In this document: positions 24,165 to 35,449 of the stretch, piece after piece
How positions within the stretch are numbered: the first letter of the stretch is position 1
Layout: each line of letters begins with the position of its first letter
Position numbers and translations under genes: made by a program
Notes under the pieces: generated by a model
Seen by the model: only the letters and a program-made list of their open reading frames with translations
What the model was told of the DNA's origin: nothing
The model's database searches: none
Assembly (NCBI GenBank): GCA_030695565.1
Contig: JAUYRZ010000087.1
Location: forward strand, 1-48,402
Direction of reading: 5' to 3'
Source: Archangium sp.
GTDB taxonomy: Bacteria; Myxococcota; Myxococcia; Myxococcales; Myxococcaceae
Length of the DNA stretch: 48,402 nt

Positions 24165-24986
24165 TCACGGTTTCTCCAGCGAGACGAGCTGATCGCACGG
24201 AGAAGGCACGGTGTCGCGCAGCTCGCCCAGCACGATGCACTGAAACGAAGTCCAGCGGCCCTGACGATCACCGACGCCGATGATGATGTTGAACGGCGCC
24301 TTGTTGGCGGTGCCGCTCAGCACGCTGCACGTGGAGGGCTTTCCTCCGATTCTGCAGACGCGATCGACGCGCGCGGAGCCGGGCGGCATCTGCTTGAGCG
24401 CCATCTCAGCGAGCACCTTCTGGCTGTTGAGCGGTCCATCGGGCGGGCGATCGCCCCACATGAGCGAGGCCGTCTTGCACTCGATTGCTCCGGGCTCGTT
24501 CGACGTGCAGCCCGCGGGCGTGGTGAGCGCGACACCGGTCCACGTCTTCTTGCCGTCGGGAATCACCGGCTCGGGAGCGGTCGGGTTCTTCACGGTCATC
24601 GCCGTCTCGAAGCCGCGCTGGCACAGCTCGGGCTTCACCCCGGGCTCCGTCACGCACACCAACACGCGCGAGATGCCCTCACGCTCGAGCACGGCGGTGA
24701 TGCGCGCGGCGCCGATGGTCTTCTTGTCATTCTCCGAGGCGAACAGCGTCAGGTCGACCGCGCGCAGACGCTGCTTGCCCAGCTGCACCTCGACGTCGCG
24801 TTTCTCCACCGCGGTGTAGAGGCGCGACATGCCTTCGACCACGCTGGGCAGGGCCTGTGCGGGTGCGCCTTGCGCGAGAGAGACGAGCACCTTTGCCCCG
24901 CTGCAGTTGATGACGGTGCCACCGTCGGTCGAGGTGGTGCACTCAGGTGTCGCGGCAAGGATGAACAGGCTGAGCAGAAAAGACAT
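24165..24986 (-). CDS. secreted protein of unknown function
   Basis: No family was recognised. The 273-residue protein has a short signal peptide (MSFLLSLFILAATPE, cleavage near residue 13-15). The mature part has scattered cysteines (several likely disulfide pairs, for instance CTSNEPGAIEC and CRIGGKPSTC), which suits the periplasm or the outside. Mixed alpha/beta content is suggested by LGKQRLRAVDLTLFASEND and NIIIGVGDRQGRWTSF. It is not clearly co-transcribed with either neighbour: a palindromic repeat lies upstream and about 90 bases separate it from the SRPBCC gene. A hydrolase fold could not be seen. The start ATG at 24986 sits directly at the signal peptide. Confidence 0.6.
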   Translation of the reverse strand: MSFLLSLFILAATPECTTSTDGGTVINCSGAKVLVSLAQGAPAQALPSVVEGMSRLYTAVEKRDVEVQLGKQRLRAVDLTLFASENDKKTIGAARITAVLEREGISRVLVCVTEPGVKPELCQRGFETAMTVKNPTAPEPVIPDGKKTWTGVALTTPAGCTSNEPGAIECKTASLMWGDRPPDGPLNSQKVLAEMALKQMPPGSARVDRVCRIGGKPSTCSVLSGTANKAPFNIIIGVGDRQGRWTSFQCIVLGELRDTVPSPCDQLVSLEKP

Positions 24987-25007
24987 CCCTGCGGTCTACC
25001 ACTTGTT

Positions 25008-25031
25008 CCCCTTTCCCCTTCGGAGAGGGAG
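25008..25031. repeat. REP-like palindromic element
   Basis: The bases CCCCTTTCCCCTTCGGAGAG (first 20) form an imperfect palindrome with a C/T-rich left arm and a G/A-rich right arm around a CCTTCGG loop. It lies between the secreted-protein gene and the SCO1 fusion gene. The element at 42452-42472 has the same architecture (CCCTCTC ... GAGAGGG). It may act as a weak hairpin or be a passive dispersed repeat. Confidence 0.45.
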
Positions 25032-25039
25032 ACGGTTTC

Positions 25040-26121
25040 TCAGCGGTAGGCGTCGGGATTCTCTGCGAAGCGCGCCTTGCACCACTCCGAACAAAAGTAC
25101 TTCGGCGTGCCCGCATCGACCGTGAGCGCGTTCGGGGTCACCCGCACCTTCATGTGACACACGGGGTCGATCTCCACCGCAACGTCGGGTGAGACGATCG
25201 GCGGCGGCAGCGCGGCGATGTACTTCACCAGGTCATCCAGCTCTTCGGTCGACAGGTGCCCCGCGTACGACGGCATCATCAACGGATACCCGGCCACCCG
25301 CTTCGCCACGGGCGCGAGGATCGACTCCTTCACGTACGCCTCGTCAGCGGTGACCAGCAGCCGGGTCTCCAGCTCGCGCCGCTGACCCGACAGTCCACCC
25401 AGCGGAGGCGCCAGCTCGGGATGCTCGTGACAGTTCGCGCACGACAGCTCGTGAAACAGCACCTCACCCGACCGCGCCTTCGCAGCCACGGGCGGGGGCG
25501 CGTTGCCCACCAACGTGCGCACGTTGCGTTCGAGCGCCTTGAAGTCTTCCGTCTCCTCGGAGTTGTAGACGCCGCGCACCACGCCGTACTGATCGACCAA
25601 CACGAACACCGCGCTGTGCATCACCGCGTCGAGGCCGCCATCCGTGCGCTCTGCGGTGATCTTGAAGCCGCGCGCGATCTCCGCCAGCCCCGGCGTGGTG
25701 GTCTCCAACAGCAACCACCGCTTCTCATCCGCGTTCCACTGCTTCGCGTACGCCGCGAGCGCCTCGACCGTGTCGTGCTCGGGATCGACCGAGAAGCTCA
25801 CGAAGTGCATCGGCACCCCCGGCAGGTTGCGCTGCAGCCGCACCATCTTCGAGGTGAGCAGCGGGCACACCGTGCGGCAGGTGGTGAAGATGAAGTTCGC
25901 CACGTACGGCTGGCCGATGAGCGAGCCCTTGGTGACCAGCTCACCCGTCTGCGCCTTGAAGCTGAAGTCGGGCGAAGGAAACAACGCGGCCGGACTCTCG
26001 GAGCGCGGCAGGTGCGCGAAGTCCTCCACCTCGAGGGGCTGGCGGGTGATCTGCTTGACCGAGAGCAGCACGATGAACGACGCCGAGATGCCCAGCACGC
26101 CGAGCACGACGAGGAGCTGCT

Positions 26122-26125
<4 letters not shown>
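25040..26125 (-). CDS. SCO1-cytochrome c-YHS triple-domain protein
   Basis: The 361-residue protein has an N-terminal membrane anchor (residues 3-22). Residues about 50-200 are a SCO1/SenC copper chaperone with the CxxxC site at Cys83 and Cys87 and the conserved His170. Residues about 215-305 form a class I cytochrome c with the haem site CANCH (229-233) and a Met ligand near Met283/284 (YPLMMPSYAG). Residues 318-361 are a YHS domain (DPVCHMKVRV ... YFCSEWCKARF), which binds metal through Cys323, Cys345 and Cys349. SCO1 proteins deliver copper to the CuA site of cytochrome oxidase. A fusion of all three parts in one chain is unusual. The start overlaps the stop of the RnfD-UnbV gene, so they form an operon. 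The likely place is the periplasmic face of the inner membrane. Confidence 0.88.
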
Positions 26126-28920
<2,795 letters not shown>

Positions 28921-29049
28921 GGTGCCTCCCTAGCATCGACTCAGGGTGTCGTGATCAGCAGCAGCGGCGTCACGGGTCAGCGGCGCGCGCCCTCCAGACC
29001 AACCAGAGGACTGAACCGGTCCTCCCCGGGCGCCCTTGTCTTCAGTCCA

Positions 29050-29904
29050 TCAGGCCACCAGTGAAGCACTGAGGCGCCGCCGTCGGCTGATCAGCAGGAG
29101 CAGCGACAGGGCCAGCGGCCCCCCCCCTTCGGCGCAGCCACAGCCCTGCGGTTGAGGGCTCCCCGCCAGCCCCACGGTGAACTCGCAGGCGAAGCAGGCA
29201 TCGCAGTTCGCGCGGGCACGCCCCCCTCGACCCAGGCGCTGAACCACCCACCCGTCCACCGGCGTGCCGTCACAGCCGGTGAAGGTCTGGAGGGGGGCCC
29301 CCGGGCAGGAGAGGCCGGTGAAGTTGCCACACACGTCGCCGCAGGCGAGCGCGCCTTCGCAGGCGCCGTCGGCGGCGCAGGGTGCGTGACCCAGCATGTC
29401 GTCTACGGTCTCCACCAACTCATGCATGCCGATCTGCGTCTCGTTGCGCAGCAACTGGGTGCCGGGCCAGCAGGGCGGGCTCACGCGCACGTGCGCCACC
29501 CCGGCCTTCTTCCCCGCCACCGTGGCGGCCAGAGGGCGCCCGCACGCGCCCTCCGCGATGGGCGCGTCGCCATAGACCAGGTACACCGGCCACTCGCCGT
29601 CGGGCGGGGGCGGCAGGCGGCCGGCTGCCAGTTGGCGCTCCACCCAGGCGGGCGTGGCGGCGAGAGTGAGGCTCTCGTCCGCAGGCACCACCACCGAGCC
29701 GCGGTAGTGGAACACGAGCTGACCGTCCCAGAACTCCGCGAGGTTGGAGCTGCCCACCAGGCACTGAAAGAAGGCGTCGAGCTGAGCTCGATCTGCCTGG
29801 GCCCCTTCCAGCCACACCACGTGCACGCCCACCGGCCTCGTCGCGGCAGCAGTCGGGGTGCCCGCCAGCGCCAGCACCACTCCTCCGAGCGTCATCCACC
29901 GCAT
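29050..29904 (-). CDS. secreted MYXO-CTERM-type protein with HExxE motif
   Basis: The 284-residue protein has a signal peptide (residues 1-22, ending PTAAA) and ends in a sorting tail: CGCAEGG, a short hydrophobic stretch PLALSLLLLI, then SRRRRL. This is the MYXO-CTERM type that myxosortases are thought to process. Between them are IGMHELVETVDD, with HELVE resembling a shortened metal-binding site, and many paired cysteines in the second half (CDGTPVDGWV, NCDACFACE). The body could be a metallopeptidase-like domain, but a full HExxH is absent. ATG 29904 is chosen because AGGGAG lies just upstream; the frame to 29949 has no such site. It stands divergent from the Cys-rich lipoprotein gene (89-base gap). 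Confidence 0.78.
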   Translation of the reverse strand: MRWMTLGGVVLALAGTPTAAATRPVGVHVVWLEGAQADRAQLDAFFQCLVGSSNLAEFWDGQLVFHYRGSVVVPADESLTLAATPAWVERQLAAGRLPPPPDGEWPVYLVYGDAPIAEGACGRPLAATVAGKKAGVAHVRVSPPCWPGTQLLRNETQIGMHELVETVDDMLGHAPCAADGACEGALACGDVCGNFTGLSCPGAPLQTFTGCDGTPVDGWVVQRLGRGGRARANCDACFACEFTVGLAGSPQPQGCGCAEGGGPLALSLLLLISRRRRLSASLVA

Positions 29905-29993
29905 GCGGCTCCCTACGGAATTTCCGCCGGCCTTGCAGCCCCTTCGCATATCCTCGCGTCCGCCCTCATCCTACCGTCAAGAGGTTCCAAAAC

Positions 29994-30662
29994 ATGCATC
30001 CCCGTTCGCTGCCCGCGGCCGCCCTTGCCTGTACTCTTCTCCTCGCTGGACTGAGTGGGTGTGACGAAGACGACTTCTTTCACGACTCCGAATGGGACAT
30101 CGAAGTGGAAGACTTCGATTGGGACGAGGCGACGCGCTTCACCGACGAAGACGGTGACGAGGTGTACACCGACGAGGCCACGGTGAAGCTGACTCAGGGC
30201 AAACGCTCGGTGGGGCTGCGCAATGAGGTCGCGCCGGCTTCCAGGGGCGGGGGCATGGTCCTCACCGTCAGCGACGCCGACAACCAGCGCGTGTACAGCT
30301 TCGACCCCACCCAGAACGCCCTCTCCATCGCCGCTGGGACGGACAAGCTGACCGTGGTGCAGAACCCCGACAAGTCATACACGGTCGACGGGGTGGCGGC
30401 GGCCAACGGGAAGGCGGCGGTGGCGCTGCTCAAGCAGTCGCCGGTCTACAACGACGCCTCGGCCTGGGGCTTCGCGCTCACCTATTCGGTGTGCCAGAGC
30501 TGCCTGACCCGCAACGCAGCCCGCCAGCCCATCTGTTGCTACAACTGCGGTTCCGGCGGCCCCGCGGCGGATCCGCCGGCAGTGTGTGACGTGATGCGCG
30601 ACCTCTGCGACTGCGCGGCCTGCGACAAGCTGGGCAAGACGTCTTGCCCGAAGTGCCCGTAG
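29994..30662 (+). CDS. lipoprotein with Cys-rich C-terminus
   Basis: No family was recognised. The 222-residue product starts with a lipoprotein signal peptide (lipobox LSGC, Cys23). The next 40 residues are very acidic (DEDDFFHDSEW ... DFDWDEATRFTDEDGD). A middle region (about 55-165) with VKLTQGKRSVGLRNE and YTVDGVAAANGKAAV looks like beta strands. The last 56 residues contain eleven cysteines, in VCQSC, ICCYNC, LCDCAAC and SCPKCP, which suggests a disulfide knot or a metal site. The gene overlaps the start of the Lnt-like gene by 19 bases, so the two products are probably made together; the lipoprotein may be the substrate of that enzyme. Confidence 0.75.
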   Translation: MHPRSLPAAALACTLLLAGLSGCDEDDFFHDSEWDIEVEDFDWDEATRFTDEDGDEVYTDEATVKLTQGKRSVGLRNEVAPASRGGGMVLTVSDADNQRVYSFDPTQNALSIAAGTDKLTVVQNPDKSYTVDGVAAANGKAAVALLKQSPVYNDASAWGFALTYSVCQSCLTRNAARQPICCYNCGSGGPAADPPAVCDVMRDLCDCAACDKLGKTSCPKCP

Positions 30663-32563
30663 CATCCACGCCCATCGGCAGCGGCCTGACGTTCCTCCTC
30701 GCCGGGCTGGGGCTGGGGCTGAGCGGACTGCAGCCCTGGGCCTGGCCCCTCGCCTGGCTCGCGTTCGCGGGGCTCACGTTCGCTCTGGCCCGCGCGCCCT
30801 CCCGCGCTGGCGCGCTCCTTGGGCTGCTCTTCTTCCACGCGGCCCTCTTCGGGCTGTGGCTGCACTGGAGCTACGGCATGACCAGCGCCACCTTCGGCCA
30901 GGGCGCGCGCGCCCGGTGGCTGGCAGCGGGCTTCGTGCTGGTGGAGGCCGCGCCCACGTTTCTGGCGGTGGGGCTGGGCGCCCTGGTGTTTCACGGCCGG
31001 GCGGGGGGGCGGCTGTGGCTGCCGGTGGCCTGGGCGGCGGGGGAGGCACTCCAGGGGGCATTGACCCACGTGCACACGGAGTGGCTCTTCACCCAGGCTG
31101 CGGTCTCGCCGGTGCTGCGCGCCCTCGGGCTGCTGGGCAGCGTGCCCACGCTGCTGGGCTGTCTGGTGCTCGCCGCCAGCGTGGGGGAAGCGATGGCGTG
31201 GCGCGCGCCCCGCATGGCCTGGCCCGGGGTGTTGCCGCTGTTGGTGTTGCTCTTCGCGCCGACCCTGGCCCCCGCCGACGCGCGCACCTTCGAGGGTGTG
31301 GCCGCGGTGCACATGCGCTCCGAGTTGGAGCCGCCACTGGTGCAGGGCGAGCTGAGCCTCGTGGTGTGGCCAGAGACGGCGGTGGCCCAGGCCCCCGCGC
31401 TGGACGAAGGCGCGCCAGTGGGGGTGACGGTGGAGCTGCTGCGCCACCAGGCAGGCGCGGCGCACCACCTGGTGGGGGCGATGACCCGGCTGGTGCAGGG
31501 CAAGCAGAACAGCGCGCTGGCGGTTGCCCCAGGAGGCCAGGTGACCGGCGCGCGGGCGAAGCGAGTGCTCTTCCCGGTGACGGAGCGCCCCTTTCTGGGG
31601 GCCGGTGTTCGTCACTACACCGCGGGCCGGGCCGCGCCGGTGCTCGAAGTCGCCACGCGCAGGGTCATCCCCCTGGTGTGCTTCGAGTACATGACCCGCA
31701 GCCTCATCGCAGAGGGCCAGGCCGCGGGCGGCACGCTGCTGGCGGTGCTGGCCGGCGACACCTGGCAGGCGGGCAGCGAGGTGGCCTTCCGCCAGGCGCA
31801 GGCCCACGTGCGGCTGCGGGCAGCGGAGTTCGGGCTGCCGGTGGTCTACGCCTCGCGCGGCAGCCGCTCCTTCCTGGTGGGCCCCGATGGCGCGGTGCTG
31901 GCCGAGAGCGAGCCGGGCTTGAGTGGGTGGCTCACCTGGTCGCCGCAGGTGGGCGCGCGCGACGAGCGGCCGGTGTCGCAGCCCCGGGTCGAGGTGCTCT
32001 TCTCGGAGCGCACCCCCTGGTTCCGGCCCGACTGCCCGGCGGGGAGCTGCCGGTTTCACGTGGTCGAGCGCTTCGAGTGCCCCGCTGCTCCCGGGCAGGT
32101 GGTGGTGCTGGCCGGCCACGGCTCGCCGCCCGAATACCTGGGCCAGCCCGCCTCCCAGCTGGCCCAGTGGTTGGGCTGCTTCGCCCCGCAGCTGGTGGTG
32201 GTGGACGCTTGCTACGGAGCGTCCTCACCGCTGCTGGCTGCGCTGGCGCCGCTGGGGCCTGAGGTGATCGCCCCAGCCTTCTTCGTGGACCACGGTGGGC
32301 TGCGGTACCAGCCTGCGTTCTACGAGGGCGGCCCACTGGCGGGCCGGAGCGCGGCGGTGCTCGCTCCGCCCGGGCAGTCCCTGCTCCGCTGGCGGCCGGA
32401 GCTGGGCGCGCTGCAGGCGGCGCAGGCGCGAGTGGCCGCCATGGACCCTCCGACCTTGCGCGCCAGGGTGCGCAACTGGGTGCCCACGCTGGCCGCAGAG
32501 GAGGTTGCGCCAGGCCAGGAGGTGCTCTTCCCGGTGGACTGGCGCCGGGTGGGGCCGCGCTGA
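30644..32563 (+). CDS. Lnt-like apolipoprotein N-acyltransferase with extra C-terminal caspase-like domain
   Basis: The product has 639 residues counted from TTG 30644 (GTG 30653 is an alternative). Residues about 8-215 contain several membrane helices. Residues about 225-460 are the nitrilase fold of apolipoprotein N-acyltransferase with its triad: Glu244 in VVWPETAVA, Lys306 in ARAKRVLFP and Cys346 in LVCFEYMT. Lnt moves an acyl group onto the N-terminal Cys of lipoproteins. The C-terminal 180 residues are not part of normal Lnt (about 500 residues): VVVLAGHGSPPEYLG (His492) and LVVVDACYGASSP (Cys523) are spaced like the His-Gly and Asp-Ala-Cys pair of clan CD peptidases or CHAT domains. 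The overlap with the Cys-rich lipoprotein gene suggests a dedicated partner. The caspase-like call is inference. Confidence 0.78.
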   Translation: MPEVPVASTPIGSGLTFLLAGLGLGLSGLQPWAWPLAWLAFAGLTFALARAPSRAGALLGLLFFHAALFGLWLHWSYGMTSATFGQGARARWLAAGFVLVEAAPTFLAVGLGALVFHGRAGGRLWLPVAWAAGEALQGALTHVHTEWLFTQAAVSPVLRALGLLGSVPTLLGCLVLAASVGEAMAWRAPRMAWPGVLPLLVLLFAPTLAPADARTFEGVAAVHMRSELEPPLVQGELSLVVWPETAVAQAPALDEGAPVGVTVELLRHQAGAAHHLVGAMTRLVQGKQNSALAVAPGGQVTGARAKRVLFPVTERPFLGAGVRHYTAGRAAPVLEVATRRVIPLVCFEYMTRSLIAEGQAAGGTLLAVLAGDTWQAGSEVAFRQAQAHVRLRAAEFGLPVVYASRGSRSFLVGPDGAVLAESEPGLSGWLTWSPQVGARDERPVSQPRVEVLFSERTPWFRPDCPAGSCRFHVVERFECPAAPGQVVVLAGHGSPPEYLGQPASQLAQWLGCFAPQLVVVDACYGASSPLLAALAPLGPEVIAPAFFVDHGGLRYQPAFYEGGPLAGRSAAVLAPPGQSLLRWRPELGALQAAQARVAAMDPPTLRARVRNWVPTLAAEEVAPGQEVLFPVDWRRVGPR

Positions 32564-32666
32564 GGGCGCTCTGAGCCGACCGCGCGGCCCAGCGGCCGTC
32601 CGTCTTCGTCGTACGTGTCCGCGGGTCGGCCTCGGAGCTGTCGGTCGGCGATGTTAAGGTTCAGGA

Positions 32667-32867
32667 ATGGAGCCAGAGAACCTCACCGTACGTCTGCTGC
32701 AGGAGATCCGCGACGAGGTGCGCCGGTCTTCCGACAAGAGCGAAGTGCGCTTCGAGAAGATGGACCAGCGCTTCGAGAAGATGGACCAGCGCTTCGAAGT
32801 GATCGAGACGAGCCTGCGCGACCTCGCTCAGCAGATGGTGATGCTCGCGCGGGGCATCAAGACCTGA
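32667..32867 (+). CDS. small coiled-coil protein with internal repeat
   Basis: The 66-residue protein is helical throughout and shows an exact seven-residue repeat, RFEKMDQ RFEKMDQ RFE, encoded by a 21-base tandem repeat. N- and C-terminal parts (ENLTVRLLQEIRDEVRR and LRDLAQQMVMLARGIKT) resemble a group of short helical proteins common in myxobacteria, in which the central repeat number differs. It could form a coiled-coil oligomer. An AGGTTCAGGA site precedes the ATG. No partner is adjacent; the neighbouring photolyase gene is convergent. The function is unknown. Confidence 0.65.
   Translation: MEPENLTVRLLQEIRDEVRRSSDKSEVRFEKMDQRFEKMDQRFEVIETSLRDLAQQMVMLARGIKT
32748..32797 (+). repeat. 21-bp in-frame tandem repeat
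   Basis: Two full exact copies of a 21-base unit beginning CGCTTCGAGAAGATGG (32748-32768 and 32769-32789) are followed by a partial third copy, CGCTTCGA (32790-32797). Each unit encodes one coiled-coil heptad, so copy-number changes would alter length without shifting the frame. Confidence 0.85.
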
Positions 32868-32878
32868 ACGCTTGCTGA

Positions 32879-34450
32879 TCAGCCCGCGTCTTCGTCGAAC
32901 TTCCACGCAGGTTTGAGCGGCTCGAGCGATTTTCGGTGCGCCTCGGCCGTCTGGTGAATCGCCTTCACCTGCTCGGGGCCGAAACGATCGAGCGTCGAGA
33001 GCAACTGCCGCATGCGCATGTTGCTCTTCAACCGCTCGCGGTGTTTGGCCAGAAAGTCCCAGTACATCGCGTTGTACGGGCACGCCTTCGGGCCCACGCG
33101 TTGATCAGGGTCGAACGCGCAGCGTGCACACGGCGCTTCGTTCAACGCCGCTTTCGGTCCGCGGCCCTTGGCCGACATGCCCGACTGCCGCTTCATGTAC
33201 GCCGCGCTCGCGACGTACGGCTTGCTGGTGAATGCGCTGGTGCCGTGCATGCCCATGCCCACCACGTTCGGCAGCTCGACCCACTCGTAGGCGTCGGCGA
33301 ACGCCGCCCAGAACCAGTGCGAGACCGCGCGGGGATCGAGGCCCGCAAGCGTGGCGTAGTTGCACAACACCATCAGCCGGCCGATGTGATGCAGGTAGCC
33401 GGTCTGTTCCACCGACTGCACCGCCTCGCGAACGCACTGCATCTCAGTGCGCTCGGGTTTCCAGAAGAAGTCGGGCAAGGGCAGGGAGGCCTCGAGCTGA
33501 TTGGCGCTGCGCAGCCCGGGCATCAGCTGCCAGTACACGCCACGAATGAACTCTCTCCAGCCGATGACCTGGCGAATGAAACCCTCGGCGCAGGCGAGCG
33601 TGACGTCACCCCGTTCGTAGGCCGCGTTCGCCGCGCGCGCGATCTCTTCGGGCCGGAGCAGCCCCAGGTTGAGCGGCACCGACAACAACGAGTGAAAGAG
33701 AAACCGCTCATCGCTGCGAATGGCGTCTTCGTAGGGGCCGAACTGCGAGAGCCGCACCTTGATGAAATGGTCCAGCCAGCTCAGCGCCTGCGTGCGCGTC
33801 ACCGGCCAGCCGAAGCCCTCGAGGGTTCCCCACGCGCCGACCTTGCCGACCCAGTGCATCACCTTCTTCGTCAGCTCGTCGGGCTTGAACCACGGCACCT
33901 TCGGCATGATGACGCCGCGGGCGTGCTCGCGATTCTCCGCGTCGAAGCTCCACTTGCCGCCGGTGGGTTTGCCGCTCTTGTCGACCAGCAGGCCCAGCCG
34001 CTTGCGCATCTCCGGATAGAACCGATCCATCCGCAGCTGGCCCTTTTGTGTGCGCGCCCAATCAGAGAATTGCGAGCGCGTGATGAGGAAGTGGCCCCCT
34101 TCGCCACCGTCTTCATGCACCGTCACGCCTTTCATCTTTCGAACGCGTGCATCGATCGCCCACTCGCGCGGCGCGGTGATGTGAATCGACGACGGTTTGG
34201 CCCATCTGGCGAACGCCTCGATGCCTTGCGCGTAGTCGTCAGCCACCCGGTGCTCGACGTGAAAACCCGCGGCGCGCCGCTCCTCCACGAAGTGCCGCAA
34301 CGAGCTCACCACCAGGGTCAGCTTCTGCCGGTGCCAGGGCAGCGCGTGCACCTTCGCCTTCGTCTCCAGCACCAGCAGGTCACCGTCTGCGGGCGTTCTG
34401 GGAAAGGCGGCGAGCGTCGGGTCCTGATCCCACGGGAGGACGACGGTCAC
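32879..34450 (-). CDS. FeS-type (6-4) photolyase / cryptochrome, PhrB family
   Basis: The 523-residue protein (540 if started at GTG 34501) belongs to the FeS-BCP group of photolyases. Its C-terminal half shows GYLHHIGRLMVLCNYATLAG, then WVELPNVVGMGMHG, and the iron-sulfur ligands: a Cys in TEMQCVREAV, then CARCAFDPDQRVGPKACPYN, which together give the four cysteines for a 4Fe-4S cluster. FAD and a second chromophore are expected. PhrB-type enzymes repair (6-4) photoproducts in DNA using light. The start at GTG 34450 is preferred because GAGGA lies about six bases upstream and the protein then begins at the first Rossmann strand TVVLPWDQD. A role in light defence of a soil bacterium fits. It is transcribed alone and convergent with the coiled-coil gene. 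Confidence 0.9.
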   Translation of the reverse strand: MTVVLPWDQDPTLAAFPRTPADGDLLVLETKAKVHALPWHRQKLTLVVSSLRHFVEERRAAGFHVEHRVADDYAQGIEAFARWAKPSSIHITAPREWAIDARVRKMKGVTVHEDGGEGGHFLITRSQFSDWARTQKGQLRMDRFYPEMRKRLGLLVDKSGKPTGGKWSFDAENREHARGVIMPKVPWFKPDELTKKVMHWVGKVGAWGTLEGFGWPVTRTQALSWLDHFIKVRLSQFGPYEDAIRSDERFLFHSLLSVPLNLGLLRPEEIARAANAAYERGDVTLACAEGFIRQVIGWREFIRGVYWQLMPGLRSANQLEASLPLPDFFWKPERTEMQCVREAVQSVEQTGYLHHIGRLMVLCNYATLAGLDPRAVSHWFWAAFADAYEWVELPNVVGMGMHGTSAFTSKPYVASAAYMKRQSGMSAKGRGPKAALNEAPCARCAFDPDQRVGPKACPYNAMYWDFLAKHRERLKSNMRMRQLLSTLDRFGPEQVKAIHQTAEAHRKSLEPLKPAWKFDEDAG

Positions 34451-34592
34451 CCGTCGTCCTCGGCGCGCATTGGGTTCGGTCACAGCAAGGGGCGAAGACA
34501 CGGCTCTGGGCTAACGGCGACCCTTCCAAACTGCTGGATTAATTGAGGCGACACTGTAGGCAACTTCGCCACACGGCTGCCGATAATGCGTC

Positions 34593-35438
34593 ATGGCTCG
34601 CATCCCCACGACCCCCTCGCCGCGCGTCTTCGCTGAAACCTGGAGCACCGACTTCAAGGAGGCCGTGAAGAAGGCCGCCGGTAAAGACGGGCGCCTGACG
34701 ATGTCGGAAGCCACCAAGCTCGCTGCGCGGCCCGACGCCGACAAGGTGTTCGCGGACAACGCCATCAACTACCTCAAGGCCACCGGCAAGCAGTCGGTCA
34801 GCGTCGAAGTGCTCGCCACCTCGGCGAAGGCCTACGCCCTGCGCGCCGCCGAAGTGGCCGCGGGCAACGACGGCAAGCTCTCGTTGGCTGATGGCGCGAA
34901 GCTGCCCAACGACCTCAAGGAAGACTTCTTCATGCTGCGCGGCAAGACGGTGCCGGGCACCACGCCTGCTCCGGCCAGCGCGCTCTCCGAAGTGAAGGCG
35001 AAGCTCGAGGCGGCCACCGACGGTCTCTGGATGCCCAGCGAGACCGACGCGAAGTTCAAGTTTCTCACTGGCACCCAGCTCAACGGCGCGCCCATCACGG
35101 CCGATCTCGTTCGCGCCCAGTTCAGCGCGCAGCACGACGCAGCCATCGCCGACCTGATGTGGATGGATCCGTCGCAGATTCCGCTGAGCACGCACACCAA
35201 CGTCGAAGAGCGCAACGCGAACGACTTCTTGAACCGCCTCGCCATCGATCACGACCCGAGCGATCCCGAGTCGACCGCGCGCGCCGCCCGCTTCGCCGCG
35301 CTCAAGCGCACCATCGACTCCCAACTGACCGACGTGAAGGTCTTCCGCTTCGGTGACAACTCCCTCTCGACCTTCATCGTCGGCCGCACCCGCACCGGCG
35401 AGCTGGCGGGTCTGCTCACCGGTCAGGTCGAGACCTGA
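34593..35438 (+). CDS. NuiA-like nuclease inhibitor domain protein
   Basis: The 281-residue protein has no signal peptide. Residues about 25-110 contain two Asp/Gly loops, GKDGRLTMSEA and GNDGKLSLADG, that look like degenerate calcium-binding turns in a helical region. Residues about 135-281 match the NuiA nuclease A inhibitor family: AATDGLWMPSETDAKFKF, then FLNRLA and VKVFRFGDNSLST, ending GRTRTGELAGLLTGQVET. NuiA of Anabaena blocks its sugar-non-specific nuclease. The N-terminal extension is not part of NuiA itself and may place the inhibitor in a complex. No nuclease of the NucA type is adjacent. The next gene starts near its stop codon, so the two could be co-transcribed. Confidence 0.7.
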   Translation: MARIPTTPSPRVFAETWSTDFKEAVKKAAGKDGRLTMSEATKLAARPDADKVFADNAINYLKATGKQSVSVEVLATSAKAYALRAAEVAAGNDGKLSLADGAKLPNDLKEDFFMLRGKTVPGTTPAPASALSEVKAKLEAATDGLWMPSETDAKFKFLTGTQLNGAPITADLVRAQFSAQHDAAIADLMWMDPSQIPLSTHTNVEERNANDFLNRLAIDHDPSDPESTARAARFAALKRTIDSQLTDVKVFRFGDNSLSTFIVGRTRTGELAGLLTGQVET

Positions 35439-35449
35439 AGAAGTTCGTC

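Noticed and set aside
28921-29049. AGGAC/GTCCT hairpin as a terminator after the MYXO-CTERM gene
   Set aside because: The stem is only five bases and no run of T follows on the leftward strand.
30539-32119. 526-codon leftward frame opposite the Lnt-like gene
   Set aside because: Low-complexity His/Gln/Arg composition, and the rightward frame has the catalytic triad.
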